Shown: positions 1 to 8,396 of the stretch, one piece after another
Layout: the number at the start of each line of letters is the position of its first letter
How positions within the stretch are numbered: the first letter of the stretch is position 1
Origin: CAZGDV01 sp964524995
GTDB taxonomy: Bacteria; Chloroflexota; Dehalococcoidia; SZUA-161
Direction: 5' to 3'
Assembly (NCBI GenBank): GCA_964524995.1
Contig: CAZGDV010000035.1
Coordinates: forward strand, 1-26,030
DNA: 26,030 bases
Position numbers and translations under genes: made by a program
Notes under the pieces: generated by a model
Told to the model about the DNA's origin: nothing
The model's database searches: none
The model's input: the letters and a program-made list of their open reading frames with translations, nothing else

Positions 1-572
1 GAGTTGGGCAGGAACTCCAGATTGGCCATCGCCTGGTAGAACTCCTCCTCCACCGCTGCGACATCGGCTTCGGGGTCGTACATTAGCTCCGCTGAGGCGA
101 TGTGGTGAGCCACGCGCTTGAACAGGTCCTCCACAGTCTCGGTCACGCGGCCCTTCTTGTCTTTCACGAGGTAACGTCTCTCGAGCACCGTCCTCGCATT
201 GGGCAGGACCTGGACCTCGGTATCGCCAGCAGGCTTCGCCTTCGTCGCTGTTTTGCGGGCACGCTTTTTGGGCTGGTGCTCCGCCTTTTCCTCGGTCGGG
301 ACAAATGCCTCCGGGCCCTTCTCGGCGAGGAGGCTTCTCGCTATGGACTGAATCTCCGTCTCATCGACAGGCCTTCTCACCTGCGGGGCGAGGTCCTCCA
401 TACCGGGGAGGGCGGGTACACGATCGAGGCGGCTGATGACCTTGTCGGCCAGCTCCTCGATCTTCTCCCGGTCGGATATGCCCATGGACTCGGCGGAGGC
501 GAATACCGCTCTCGCGACCCTGTTCCTCAGCGCTCGCTCTGCCCGGACGTTTCTGCCGTTTCCACTGCTCAT
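1..572 (-). CDS. nrdJ: B12-dependent (class II) ribonucleotide reductase, N-terminal part
   Basis: The gene runs off the left edge, so only the first 190 residues are visible. The visible end reads PNARTVLERRYLVKD (124-138), then VEDLFKRVAHHIASAE, then EEFYQAMANLEFLPNS. This is the conserved entry into the catalytic barrel of adenosylcobalamin-dependent ribonucleotide reductases, which make deoxyribonucleotides without oxygen. Before it lies a variable region: residues about 12-90 look like a worn ATP-cone, followed by a Lys/Ala/Pro-rich linker (about 100-116). ATG at 572 is chosen because AGGGTGGG lies just upstream and no earlier start gives a better fit. It sits 59 bases after nrdR on the same strand with no hairpin between them, so both are probably transcribed from the NrdR-controlled promoter. 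The active-site cysteines lie outside the window. The identification is firm for the family, less so for exact substrate level (diphosphate or triphosphate). Confidence 0.9.
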   Translation of the reverse strand, partial: MSSGNGRNVRAERALRNRVARAVFASAESMGISDREKIEELADKVISRLDRVPALPGMEDLAPQVRRPVDETEIQSIARSLLAEKGPEAFVPTEEKAEHQPKKRARKTATKAKPAGDTEVQVLPNARTVLERRYLVKDKKGRVTETVEDLFKRVAHHIASAELMYDPEADVAAVEEEFYQAMANLEFLPN

Positions 573-631
573 GAGTCCCACCCTGTCAGAAGTATCGTGT
601 TCGGTTCGCTCTGTTGAGGGGCCGTTGTGGT

Positions 632-1117
632 CTACTGGTCGGGGATAAGCGGTAGCTGGCTGGCAACCGGCCTTGCCGCCACGAGAGTATCCACTTCGTG
701 CTTCAGGCTGGTGATATCGGCGAACTCCCGATACACGCTGGCGAAGCGGATGTAGGCGATGTGGTCCAGGTTCTTCAGCCTATCCATTACTATCTCACCG
801 ATCGCAGGTGTAGCGACCTCCACTTTGCCCAACTGATGCAAGTCCGTCTCGATGTCGTCGACCAGCTTCTCGATCGCCCCCGTACGAAGTGGGCGCTTCT
901 CGCATGCCTTGCGGACACCGGCGGCGAGCTTCTCGCGGCTGTAGTCCTCGCGCCGGTGGTCCTTCTTGATCACAACCAGGTTGGCCGTCTGCACCCTCTC
1001 GTACGTGGTGAACCTGAAGCCGCAGTCGAGACATTGGCGACGGCGTCGTATGCTCCCGTCCACATTCCTGGAGTCAACGACCTTCGAATCGTTATAGTTG
1101 CAGTGAGGACATCTCAT
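632..1117 (-). CDS. nrdR: Transcriptional repressor NrdR
   Basis: NrdR senses dATP/ATP through an ATP-cone and represses ribonucleotide reductase genes. The protein opens MRCPHCNYND with zinc-ribbon cysteines C3, C6, C29 and C32. The Arg-rich DNA-binding stretch IRRRRQCLDCGFRFTTYER follows at about 23-41. The ATP-cone begins at VVIKKDHRREDYSREKL and ends near residue 138. At 161 residues the length is normal for the family. An earlier ATG at 1126 would add MHV, but ATG at 1117 gives the standard MRCP start and has GAGAG about 8 bases upstream. The gene lies directly before nrdJ on the same strand. Its promoter carries a pair of NrdR boxes, so autoregulation together with nrdJ is expected. Confidence 0.95.
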   Translation of the reverse strand: MRCPHCNYNDSKVVDSRNVDGSIRRRRQCLDCGFRFTTYERVQTANLVVIKKDHRREDYSREKLAAGVRKACEKRPLRTGAIEKLVDDIETDLHQLGKVEVATPAIGEIVMDRLKNLDHIAYIRFASVYREFADITSLKHEVDTLVAARPVASQLPLIPDQ

Positions 1118-1126
1118 GACATGCAC

Positions 1127-1173
1127 TCTCTATATCTTGTGCCGGAGCCTGAAGATAACACAAGATATAGTGG
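1127..1173 (-). promoter_or_regulatory. Pair of NrdR boxes
   Basis: Two 16-bp imperfect palindromes match the NrdR box consensus (ACAC-AT-rich centre-GTGT). The distal one, on the plus strand at 1158-1173, reads ACACAAGATATAGTGG. The proximal one at 1127-1142 reads TCTCTATATCTTGTGC, and it agrees with the reverse complement of the distal box at 13 of 16 positions. Their centres are 31 bp apart, three helical turns, which is the usual spacing for paired NrdR boxes. The distal box fills the spacer of the nrdR promoter, and the proximal box covers the start of the transcript. Binding here should block transcription of nrdR-nrdJ. Confidence 0.88.
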
Positions 1174-1180
1174 CTGTCAA
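1152..1180 (-). promoter_or_regulatory. Sigma70-type promoter of nrdR-nrdJ
   Basis: On the minus strand a perfect -35 TTGACA (1180-1175) is followed by a 17-bp spacer and -10 TATCTT (1157-1152, 4 of 6 consensus). Transcription would begin near 1145, giving a leader of about 28 bases before the nrdR ATG at 1117. The spacer is exactly occupied by the distal NrdR box. Confidence 0.75.
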
Positions 1181-1207
1181 CAGGGTTTTGGGTCGGATGT
1201 CGTGTGC

Positions 1208-2374
1208 CTACTTGCGCCGTGGGAGGCGGAATGGGATCCAGCGGAACAACCGCGCGAGCTCTCCCCATTCCCAGGAGACCAGCAGCTCGGGCGCTATACA
1301 TAGAGAGCTGTAGGTCGCGGCGACGACGCCGACTGTCAGGGCGAGCACGAAGTTGCGTATCGTCTCGCCGCCGAACAGCAGCAGGGCGAGCAGAACCAGG
1401 AGCGTCGTGAGGCTGGTGTTGAGCGATCTGGTCAGCGTCTCCGTGATGCTGATGTTGACCATCGTGTCGTATGGGGCATTCAGGTGCCGCATCCGGTTCT
1501 CCCGGATGCGGTCGAACACGACGATGATGTTGTTGACACCATAGCCGATGACGGTGAGCACGGCTATGATGAACATCGAGTTGACCTCGATCCTGAAGAG
1601 CGAGAAGACGGCGATGACGATCAGGACGTCGTGCACCAGCGCCAGGATGGCGCAGACCCCGAAGCGGAAGGAGTTGGCCAGCCTCCGGAACGACCACGCT
1701 ATGTACAGGAGGATTGCGACTGCCGCCACCAGGACCGCGTATCCCGTGTAGCGGACCCTCTCGGCGGCGATAGAGGCCGATATCGAGTCGTAGTCCAAGT
1801 AGACCGCAGGCCCGAATGCGCTGGACAGCTCGGTCTTGATGCGCTGCTGCTCCGAGACGCTGGGGCCGGTTTCCTCCCCCACCTGCTCGTCCTCCTCGGG
1901 CTCACCGACGCGGACCAGGTATGAGTCCAGCGTAGCCCCGATAACCTCGATGCCCGTGTAGCCCATCCCGGTTAGCTCGTCGCCGAGCTCCCCGGCCTCG
2001 ATGCCTCTGCCAAGTATGAGTGCGTAGTCGGTCTGGTTGCCCTCCGCAGGGAACTCGGACAGCCTTACCGTCGTGTCGAGGATTGCTTCTATTCCCTCGA
2101 CCAGGCCTTCGGTCTCGTTGGCCGAAAGCCCGCTCAGCCAGAAGACGTCCTTGGGGCTGTGCTGGATCACGGCGTCTGGGTAGCCCAGGTCGGCGAAGGA
2201 AGCACGCAGTTCCTCCTGCCCGACCTCATCCTGGAAGAGGAGGGTCATGGTCACGCCGGACCTGAAGTCAAGGCCTATGTTCAGCCCTGCGACGATCAGG
2301 GATACGATTCCCGCCAGGATGACGACCGTCGATCCCAGAAAGAACCACTTCCTCTTACTGACGACGTTGAACAA
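1208..2374 (-). CDS. secF: Protein translocase subunit SecF
   Basis: SecF works with SecD at the SecYEG channel, using the proton motive force to help pull exported proteins across the membrane. The protein has an N-terminal membrane segment (about 11-31) and the motif GLDFRSGVTM (34-43). A periplasmic domain follows (about 45-205), then a cluster of membrane segments from 210 to the end. The signature region reads GYGVNNIIVVFDRIREN (277-293). In most SecF proteins this place reads GYSxND, so the usual Asp is Asn here (N282). The start is TTG at 2374, two bases after the secD stop, with AGGAG in the end of secD serving as ribosome binding site. The length of 388 residues is slightly long, because of an acidic insert (EPEEDEQVGEETG, about 158-170). 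It is in the def-cca-secD-secF run. Confidence 0.95.
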   Translation of the reverse strand: MFNVVSKRKWFFLGSTVVILAGIVSLIVAGLNIGLDFRSGVTMTLLFQDEVGQEELRASFADLGYPDAVIQHSPKDVFWLSGLSANETEGLVEGIEAILDTTVRLSEFPAEGNQTDYALILGRGIEAGELGDELTGMGYTGIEVIGATLDSYLVRVGEPEEDEQVGEETGPSVSEQQRIKTELSSAFGPAVYLDYDSISASIAAERVRYTGYAVLVAAVAILLYIAWSFRRLANSFRFGVCAILALVHDVLIVIAVFSLFRIEVNSMFIIAVLTVIGYGVNNIIVVFDRIRENRMRHLNAPYDTMVNISITETLTRSLNTSLTTLLVLLALLLFGGETIRNFVLALTVGVVAATYSSLCIAPELLVSWEWGELARLFRWIPFRLPRRK

Positions 2375-2376
2375 GT

Positions 2377-3816
2377 CTACTCCTGCTCCTCGGACTCCGG
2401 CTGTGCGGACGTCCTCTCCACGCCGAATAGCCCCAGTCTGTTGGCCAGCGTGGTCCCCACGAACAATCGCAGGAAGGTCCGGGTGATCACGATAGCCGTG
2501 AACATGCTCAGCGCGATGCCTATGGCCAGCGTCAGGGCGAAGCCCTGTACCTTGGGCTCGGCGAAGTTGCTGCCCATCCAGTAGAGGATGGCGCAGATGA
2601 TCAGGGTCGTGACGTTGCTGTCGCGAATCGCCGTCCAGGCCCGGCTGAAGCCGGTCTCGATAGCGCCGCCCAGCGTCCGTCCTGCCCGTAGCTCTTCTCT
2701 CAGGCGTTCGAATATGAGCACGTTGGCGTCAACCGCCATTCCTATCGAGAGAATGAACGCCGCGATTCCTGCCAGCGTGAGCGTTACCGGTATGAGCTTG
2801 AAGGCCGCCAGCACAAGTATCCCGTAGATGATCAGCGCGCCTCCGGCCAGGGCCCCCGGCAGCCTGTAGTACGCGATCATAAAGACCAGCACCAGGAGCA
2901 GCCCTATGACTCCGGCGATAAGGCTCTTCCTGATGGAGTCGGCTCCCAGAGTGGGGTCGACCTCGTCCTGCACGGCGGGGCCGGGGATGAACACGCCGCG
3001 CTCCCAGTGCCCCAGGGGCACCGGCAGGGCACCGGCATTGAGCAGAATCGCCAGGTCCTGGGCTTCCTCCAGGGACAACCCGGTGATGACTCCCCTAGCC
3101 TCTATTTCCGCCTGCACTCTCGGACTGGAGATCCTGCTGTCGTCGAGGAATATGCCGAGAGGTCTCTCTTCCAGGTACAACCTGCCCGTGATCTTCTTGA
3201 ACAGCTTCGCCCCTTCGTCGTTGAACTCGAAGGCGACAACCGGCTCCTGGATACCTGTCTGTCCCTGGAACTCCACCTGGTTGTTCCTCGTCAGGTACTT
3301 CCCGGTGAGGTGAACCGTGTTGTTCCCTTCTTCTTCCTCGGCTGTGGCGGGGACCCATTCGAGGGAATCGGGGTCGACGTTGCCGCCCGCACTCTGGTAG
3401 ATCAGCCAGCTCTCCTCCGTCAGCTCCCTGAAGTCGAGCTGTGCGGTCTGGCCCACGAGCTCGATGGCCCGTTCCATGTCGCGGACTCCGGGGAGCTGTA
3501 TCGAGATACGGTCAGCCCCCTGCTTACCGATCACCGGCTCGGAGACGCCGTAGGCGTCCACCCTCTTGCTGATGATCTCGATAGCGCCCTTCATGGCGGC
3601 ATCCGCCGTCTCGTTCCCTATCTCCGAAAGGTTGGCCTCGTACACCAGGTGAATGCCGCCGGCCAGATCGAGGCCAAGGCTCATGCCCAGCGTGTTGTTG
3701 CCGCGCCCCCCCTCGTCCCAGGGCATGTGGAAGTCCCTGACCAGCAGCGCAGACAGACACAGCACCGCCAGCAGCAGTATGAGCCCGAGCCGTATGAAGT
3801 TTCCTCGCCGGTTCAC
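2377..3816 (-). CDS. secD: Protein translocase subunit SecD
   Basis: SecD is the partner of SecF in the accessory export complex. A membrane segment at 8-27 is followed by the conserved GLDLAGGIHLVYEA motif (48-61), where most homologues have GLDLRGG. A large periplasmic domain reaches about residue 295, and a block of membrane segments spans about 297-455. The proton-relay motif SIGMAVDANVLIFERLREE (357-375) is intact, with D363 the residue expected to carry protons. The start is GTG at 3816, one base after the cca stop codon, so translation is probably coupled. The acidic tail (PESEEQE) is unremarkable. secD and secF are separate genes here rather than the fused form. Confidence 0.96.
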   Translation of the reverse strand: MNRRGNFIRLGLILLLAVLCLSALLVRDFHMPWDEGGRGNNTLGMSLGLDLAGGIHLVYEANLSEIGNETADAAMKGAIEIISKRVDAYGVSEPVIGKQGADRISIQLPGVRDMERAIELVGQTAQLDFRELTEESWLIYQSAGGNVDPDSLEWVPATAEEEEGNNTVHLTGKYLTRNNQVEFQGQTGIQEPVVAFEFNDEGAKLFKKITGRLYLEERPLGIFLDDSRISSPRVQAEIEARGVITGLSLEEAQDLAILLNAGALPVPLGHWERGVFIPGPAVQDEVDPTLGADSIRKSLIAGVIGLLLVLVFMIAYYRLPGALAGGALIIYGILVLAAFKLIPVTLTLAGIAAFILSIGMAVDANVLIFERLREELRAGRTLGGAIETGFSRAWTAIRDSNVTTLIICAILYWMGSNFAEPKVQGFALTLAIGIALSMFTAIVITRTFLRLFVGTTLANRLGLFGVERTSAQPESEEQE

Positions 3817-3817
3817 T

Positions 3818-5314
3818 CTAGCTCGACTCCAGGTTCTCTCTCACCAGTTGGAGGGCCTGTTCCCTCGTAGTCACTTCTCCCGCCGCCTGCGCCTCACGCA
3901 CGATCTCCAGCAGTTCACCGATTCTCGGTCCGGGCTGCAAGCCGAACTCATCCATAAGGACGCGCCCGTCGATCAGCTTCGGCGGCGTGATGGTTGACTG
4001 GTCCTCGAAATACTTCGACAGCACGTAGCGTGTCGTCTCGACGTGCTTGCGCCATTCCTCGGGATCGAGTGTCGGCCCCCTCGCCGCGAGGTGATCGGCC
4101 AGGCCAAGATAGAGGGTGTCAATGCCCGCATCACCGGTGTCACGGAAGTACCTGTATATGGCGCGCCGCGACGGCGTTTCCTCTCGCGCCAGGAAGCCGG
4201 GGCGCAGGTGATGCTCGACCATCAGTGCGACCATTGCGGTCTCGCGGTTGCTGAACCTCAGGCGGGCCATGGCCCGGCTGGCCATCGCCGCCCCCTCCTG
4301 GGTGTGGCCCAGGAACCTCATTCGCCCGTCGGGGTCGAACGCCTTGGTCGCCGGCTTGCCGATGTCGTGCAGCAGGGCAGCCAGCTTCGACAACGCCCTC
4401 CGGGTTCTCCCATCTGAGACCTCTTGCGAGAAACGGGCAGATATCTCGGGAGACCAGGGTAGCTCGGCGAGCAACTCGCCGTCGCCGTCCGCGCTGCGCT
4501 CGTGGAGCACCCTCTCCATGGCTTCGACCGTATGCAGGGAGTGATCGAACACGTCCCAGAAATGCTCCTTCGGCTGTTCCACGCCCCTCGTAACGGTCAG
4601 CTCCGGCAGCACGGGGTCCAGGAGGCCGAGCTCGTCCATCTTGCAGAGCGACTCGTATGCCATGGACGTCCCGAGTATCATGCCGAGTTCGTCGCGAATC
4701 CTCTCTGCCGCAACGGAGGAGACAAGGGCCGAATCGCGGCGGCTCAGCGACTCGGTGTCCGGGTCGATTCGAAATCCCAGCGTAGCCGCGAAACGGATGG
4801 CACGCAGGAGACGTAGCGGGTCATCGGCAAACGATGTATCCGAGACCGCGCGCAGTATCCCGGCCTTCAAGTCGTCGCGCCCGCCAAGCGGGTCTATCAA
4901 AGATCCGTCGATGTCGCCGTCCAACGCCGAGTCCAGGGGGACGGCCATAGCGTTGATCGTGAAGTCACGGCAGGCGAGGTCGTTCTCTATGTCCCCACGC
5001 AATGCGGCGAAATCGATGTGCCACCTGGCCTGCTCCAGCGGGAAGACCAGCCTGGCGACCTGGTTCGCCTCGTCCAGCGGCACGAGTGTAGAGCCAAGGC
5101 GTCTGGACGCTCGGGACGCGATGTCGAGGGCATCGCCGGCCACAACGAGGTCAACGTCGTCGGTTGCCCTTCGGAGGAGGTAATCGCGCACCAAGCCACC
5201 CACGACGTAACAGTCGGTGTGCTGCTCTTCGAGAAACCGTCTCAGTTCTCGGAGTGTCGAAACTGCCTCTTCGGGGGCAGGTAGCATGCGCCTCTCTACG
5301 ACCAACTCAATCAT
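3818..5314 (-). CDS. cca: CCA tRNA nucleotidyltransferase / poly(A) polymerase family protein with HD domain
   Basis: The protein belongs to class II nucleotidyltransferases, which add CCA to tRNA 3' ends or polyadenylate RNA. The catalytic head shows VVGGLVRDYLL (37-47), the metal-binding DVD (53-55), and the RDFTINAMA motif (116-124). SFADDPLRLLRAIRFAATLGF (about 161-181) marks the next family motif. A C-terminal HD phosphohydrolase domain contains LLHDIGKP (314-321) and a downstream EHH (367-369). From sequence alone I cannot decide between true CCA addition, poly(A) addition or split A/CC-adding activity. As no second such gene is in view, CCA addition is the default. ATG at 5314 is used; an alternative ATG at 5287 has AGAGAGG close upstream and would remove nine residues. 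It lies between def and secD on the same strand. Confidence 0.88.
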   Translation of the reverse strand: MIELVVERRMLPAPEEAVSTLRELRRFLEEQHTDCYVVGGLVRDYLLRRATDDVDLVVAGDALDIASRASRRLGSTLVPLDEANQVARLVFPLEQARWHIDFAALRGDIENDLACRDFTINAMAVPLDSALDGDIDGSLIDPLGGRDDLKAGILRAVSDTSFADDPLRLLRAIRFAATLGFRIDPDTESLSRRDSALVSSVAAERIRDELGMILGTSMAYESLCKMDELGLLDPVLPELTVTRGVEQPKEHFWDVFDHSLHTVEAMERVLHERSADGDGELLAELPWSPEISARFSQEVSDGRTRRALSKLAALLHDIGKPATKAFDPDGRMRFLGHTQEGAAMASRAMARLRFSNRETAMVALMVEHHLRPGFLAREETPSRRAIYRYFRDTGDAGIDTLYLGLADHLAARGPTLDPEEWRKHVETTRYVLSKYFEDQSTITPPKLIDGRVLMDEFGLQPGPRIGELLEIVREAQAAGEVTTREQALQLVRENLESS

Positions 5315-5346
5315 TCAGCGTTGCTTGTCCTCATTCATGCCGGCGC

Positions 5347-5856
5347 TCAGATGTTGCCAGCCTCATCCTCATCCCCGTCCTGTCGCACGTAAGTGAACAG
5401 CTTGTCCCTGCTCTCGAGGCGGTCCACGTAGACCACCCCGTTGATGTGGTCGATCTCATGCTGCAGGGCCTGTGCGAGCAATCCTTCTCCCTTGATGCGC
5501 ACCTGCTTCCCGTTACGGTCCCGGCCCTTGACCGTCACCGTCTCGGCCCGGATCAGCTCGCCCCTGTAGCCGGGCAGGCTCAAACATCCCTCCGAGACCT
5601 CATGCTCGCCCGAAGTCTTCACTATCTCCGGGTTGATCAGGATGATGATGTTGCCCTCGTCCTCCGGCAGCTCTATGACCACCACCTGCAGCGGTATACC
5701 GACCTGGGGTGCAGCCAGGCCGACGCCCCCGGTGTAGTGCATGGTCTCGATCATGTCGTCGATCAGCTTCTGGGTCGAATCATCTATGACGTGCACCCGC
5801 TTGGCCTTCTGGTGGAGTGCCGGGTGATCGATTGTGACAAGCGGCAGCGTAGCCAC
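5347..5856 (-). CDS. def: Peptide deformylase
   Basis: This metalloenzyme removes the N-formyl group from new proteins at the ribosome. All three signature motifs are present: GVGLAAPQ (44-51), EGCLS (89-93) and HEIDH (133-137), so the metal ligands C91, H133 and H137 and the catalytic Glu134 are intact. The length of 169 residues is normal, with an acidic tail (DGDEDEAGNI). The start is GTG at 5856, with TGAGG seven bases upstream. It is the first gene after a strong promoter and leads cca, secD and secF, so it likely sets expression of a protein maturation and export unit. Confidence 0.96.
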   Translation of the reverse strand: MATLPLVTIDHPALHQKAKRVHVIDDSTQKLIDDMIETMHYTGGVGLAAPQVGIPLQVVVIELPEDEGNIIILINPEIVKTSGEHEVSEGCLSLPGYRGELIRAETVTVKGRDRNGKQVRIKGEGLLAQALQHEIDHINGVVYVDRLESRDKLFTYVRQDGDEDEAGNI

Positions 5857-5908
5857 CCTAATACCTCATATCGGTGCAATAGTGATCGTTTTGTGGCAAA
5901 CCGGTCAG

Positions 5909-5937
5909 ATTATATTCAAATGGGAACTGCTTGTAAA
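5909..5937 (-). promoter_or_regulatory. Promoter of def-cca-secD-secF
   Basis: On the minus strand -35 TTTACA (5937-5932, 5 of 6) is separated by 17 bp from a perfect -10 TATAAT (5914-5909). It lies in the 83-base gap between the priA stop and the def GTG and predicts a leader of about 45 bases. It is the best promoter match in the window and separates def and its followers from the upstream priA unit. Confidence 0.8.
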
Positions 5938-5939
5938 GG

Positions 5940-8396
5940 CTAGGCCAGACTTACCGGATCGATGTCTACTATCCATCCTTGAGGGAGTGTGAGGTCTGAC
6001 AGAAGTTGCGTCGGGTCGGGGCTGCGGATAACGATCTGCCAGCGGTACCTGCCTCGCACCCGTTGTGCGAAGGCCGGGGAGGGCCCCAGCAGATCGGTGC
6101 TTGGCAGCCCTTTGGCGTCCCGTTCGTTCACGAGGAGTTGGTATATCTTCTCGGCCTCTCGCTGGCAGGCGGTGTTGTTGGTGTGCACGTACAGGAGGCG
6201 GGCCAGACGTCTGAACGGGGGGTCGCCCTGCTGTCGCCGGAAAGCTATCTCCTGCTCGTAGAAGGTCGGGTAGTCGTGCCTCGATGCCGCGACGACCGCG
6301 TAGTGCTCGGGTGAGTAGGTCTGGACGATCACCCTTCCGCCCAGCTCGCTTCGCCCGGCCCTTCCTGCGACCTGCGCCAGTATCTGGAAGGTGCGTTCAC
6401 TGGCTCGAAAGTCAGGCAGGTAAAGGCCGATGTCCGCGTTGATCACGCCCACCAGCGTGACCAGCGGCATGTCGAGGCCCTTGGCGATCATCTGTGTGCC
6501 AATGAGGACGTCTGCTTCGTGGGAGAGGAAACGCGTTAGTATCCTCTCGTGTGCGTATTTGCCCTTGGTGACATCTCGGTCCCAGCGAAGCGTCCGTACT
6601 CCGGGGAACGCCTTGATCACCTCTTCCTCGACCTTCTGTGTGCCGACGCCCAGGAACCTTATTCTCTTGCTCAGACAGTTGGGGCACAGCTCCGGCGTCG
6701 GCTGCCGGTAGCCGCACTGGTGACAGACCAGGTTCCGCTCGTAGGCGTGATAGGTGAGGGATGCGTCACAGCGCCGGCACCGGGCGACGAAGCCGCAGTC
6801 CCGGCATTGAACGAACGTGGCCGTGCCCCGCCGGTTCAGGAACAGGATAGCCTGCTCCCTTGCGCCGAGCACGGTCGAGATAGCGCCCGACAGGGATCGG
6901 CTGAGTATGCTCCTGTTGCCTTCCCTCAGCTCGCGGCGCAGATCGACTATCTCCACATGAGGCATGCCCGGACTTCTGCCCTGCCCTACTCTCTGGGGGA
7001 GGCTGAGCAGTCTGTACTCGCTCCTCTGCGCTCGATGGTAGCTCTCGATATCAGGTGTCGCGCTGCCGAGAATGACAATAGAGTCCGTGAGCTGCGCCAG
7101 CTTGAGGGCTGCCTCCCGCGCGTGATAGCGGGGTGACTGGTCGTGCTGTTTGTACGTCCACTCGTGTTCTTCGTCCATGACGATGAGGCCGAGATCGGGC
7201 TGCGGCGCGAACAGCGCCCCTCTGGAGCCGATGACCACATCGTAGTTCCCTTCCCTGATGAGGTGCCATTGGTCATATTGCTCTCCCAGGGACAGGCGGC
7301 TGTGGAGAACCGCTACCCTGCCGGGGAAGCGCTCGGCGAATCTAGCGATGGTCTGGGGGGTCAGGGCTATCTCAGGCACGAGAACGATCGCCCGTTTACG
7401 GAGTTCGATTGCCCGTTGAAGCGCCCGGAGGTAGAGTTCGGTCTTGCCGCTTCCCGTGACGCCGTGCAACAGGAACACGGCCGGCGGGCCATTCGGAGCC
7501 CGCTGCTCTGCCAGGCTGCGGGCCATCTGCTGCTCGATCTCGGCCCATGCGTGCTGCTGGGCCTCGGTGAGGATGGGCGTCGTCGTCGGGCTGAAGGTGC
7601 GATGGGCCAATGGGTCCCGCAGTACCTGAGTCTGCACCAGCGAGACCAGACCGTGCCGTTGCAGCGCCTGGGCTACCGGCGCGGACGCTCCTGTCTTCTG
7701 CCGGGCTTCTCTGAGGGGGAGCCTTCTTCCCTCCGACAGCAGCAGCCGCAGCAGCCTCGCCTGCCCGTGCGCCCGGCGTTTGTCGAGTTCCGAGAGACTT
7801 GCCTTCGCCTCCTCCACACCGACGGCCAACTCGATGTAGGTCTCGAAGCGCGGGCGGACTCGTGGCCTCTCGATCTCCTGTGTCTTGAAGACCACCCCCT
7901 TGCGGATGAGCTGCGCGACCAGGGTATCGGCTCGCCTATGCTTCAGGGCCCTCGTCAGCTCGGCCTGGCTGACCTTGCCTCTCTTCTCGAGAAGCGCCAG
8001 CAATCTCCGCTGGTCGGGTTTGAGGGACTGGAGCGTCTCCTCGTCCACCTGCTCGGAGGGGTGGAGATAGGTCTCGACTTTGCGTTCGAAGCCCGGGGGG
8101 AGCATAAGGGAAGCGGCGTCGAAGTAGGAGGAGAGGTAGTGCTCGGCAATCCACCGTGCCAGCTCCAACTGATGCGGCTGTAGCAGTGGCTCGGAGCTCA
8201 AGACCTGGGCGATATCCCTTGTCTCCACAACCGGTGTCTCGTCCACGAGGGCGAAGACAATTCCCTGCACCAGTCGGGGGCCGAAGGGGACCCAAACGGC
8301 GTGCCCCGGGCGTGGGGCTATACTGGGGGGGATTGAATAGGTGAACGTTCGCGGATGCGCTGGTGGAGCGTTGACTGCTACCTCAGCGTAGCTCAT
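5940..8396 (-). CDS. priA: Primosomal protein N' (replication restart helicase PriA)
   Basis: PriA recognises stalled or collapsed replication forks and reloads the replicative helicase. The N-terminal 3'-end-binding domain begins MSYAEVAVNAP. The helicase core carries Walker A GVTGSGKT (312-319) and Walker B MDEEH (407-411). The family zinc module shows eight cysteines in four CxxC-type pairs: C531/C534, C540/C543, C558/C561 and C571/C574. Helicase motifs AGRAGR and the C-terminal domain complete a full-length protein of 818 residues. The ATG at 8396 lies inside the end of rplS (14-base overlap), so translation is probably coupled to the ribosomal protein gene. No sign of decay. Confidence 0.97.
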   Translation of the reverse strand: MSYAEVAVNAPPAHPRTFTYSIPPSIAPRPGHAVWVPFGPRLVQGIVFALVDETPVVETRDIAQVLSSEPLLQPHQLELARWIAEHYLSSYFDAASLMLPPGFERKVETYLHPSEQVDEETLQSLKPDQRRLLALLEKRGKVSQAELTRALKHRRADTLVAQLIRKGVVFKTQEIERPRVRPRFETYIELAVGVEEAKASLSELDKRRAHGQARLLRLLLSEGRRLPLREARQKTGASAPVAQALQRHGLVSLVQTQVLRDPLAHRTFSPTTTPILTEAQQHAWAEIEQQMARSLAEQRAPNGPPAVFLLHGVTGSGKTELYLRALQRAIELRKRAIVLVPEIALTPQTIARFAERFPGRVAVLHSRLSLGEQYDQWHLIREGNYDVVIGSRGALFAPQPDLGLIVMDEEHEWTYKQHDQSPRYHAREAALKLAQLTDSIVILGSATPDIESYHRAQRSEYRLLSLPQRVGQGRSPGMPHVEIVDLRRELREGNRSILSRSLSGAISTVLGAREQAILFLNRRGTATFVQCRDCGFVARCRRCDASLTYHAYERNLVCHQCGYRQPTPELCPNCLSKRIRFLGVGTQKVEEEVIKAFPGVRTLRWDRDVTKGKYAHERILTRFLSHEADVLIGTQMIAKGLDMPLVTLVGVINADIGLYLPDFRASERTFQILAQVAGRAGRSELGGRVIVQTYSPEHYAVVAASRHDYPTFYEQEIAFRRQQGDPPFRRLARLLYVHTNNTACQREAEKIYQLLVNERDAKGLPSTDLLGPSPAFAQRVRGRYRWQIVIRSPDPTQLLSDLTLPQGWIVDIDPVSLA

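Noticed and set aside
3007..3870. Plus-strand open frame of 287 codons opposite secD
   Set aside because: secD has all its motifs and membrane segments; the opposite frame shows no domain and arises from high-GC codon bias.
7143..8183. Plus-strand open frame of 346 codons opposite priA
   Set aside because: It mirrors the codon structure of priA, which has every helicase and zinc motif; no independent domain is visible.
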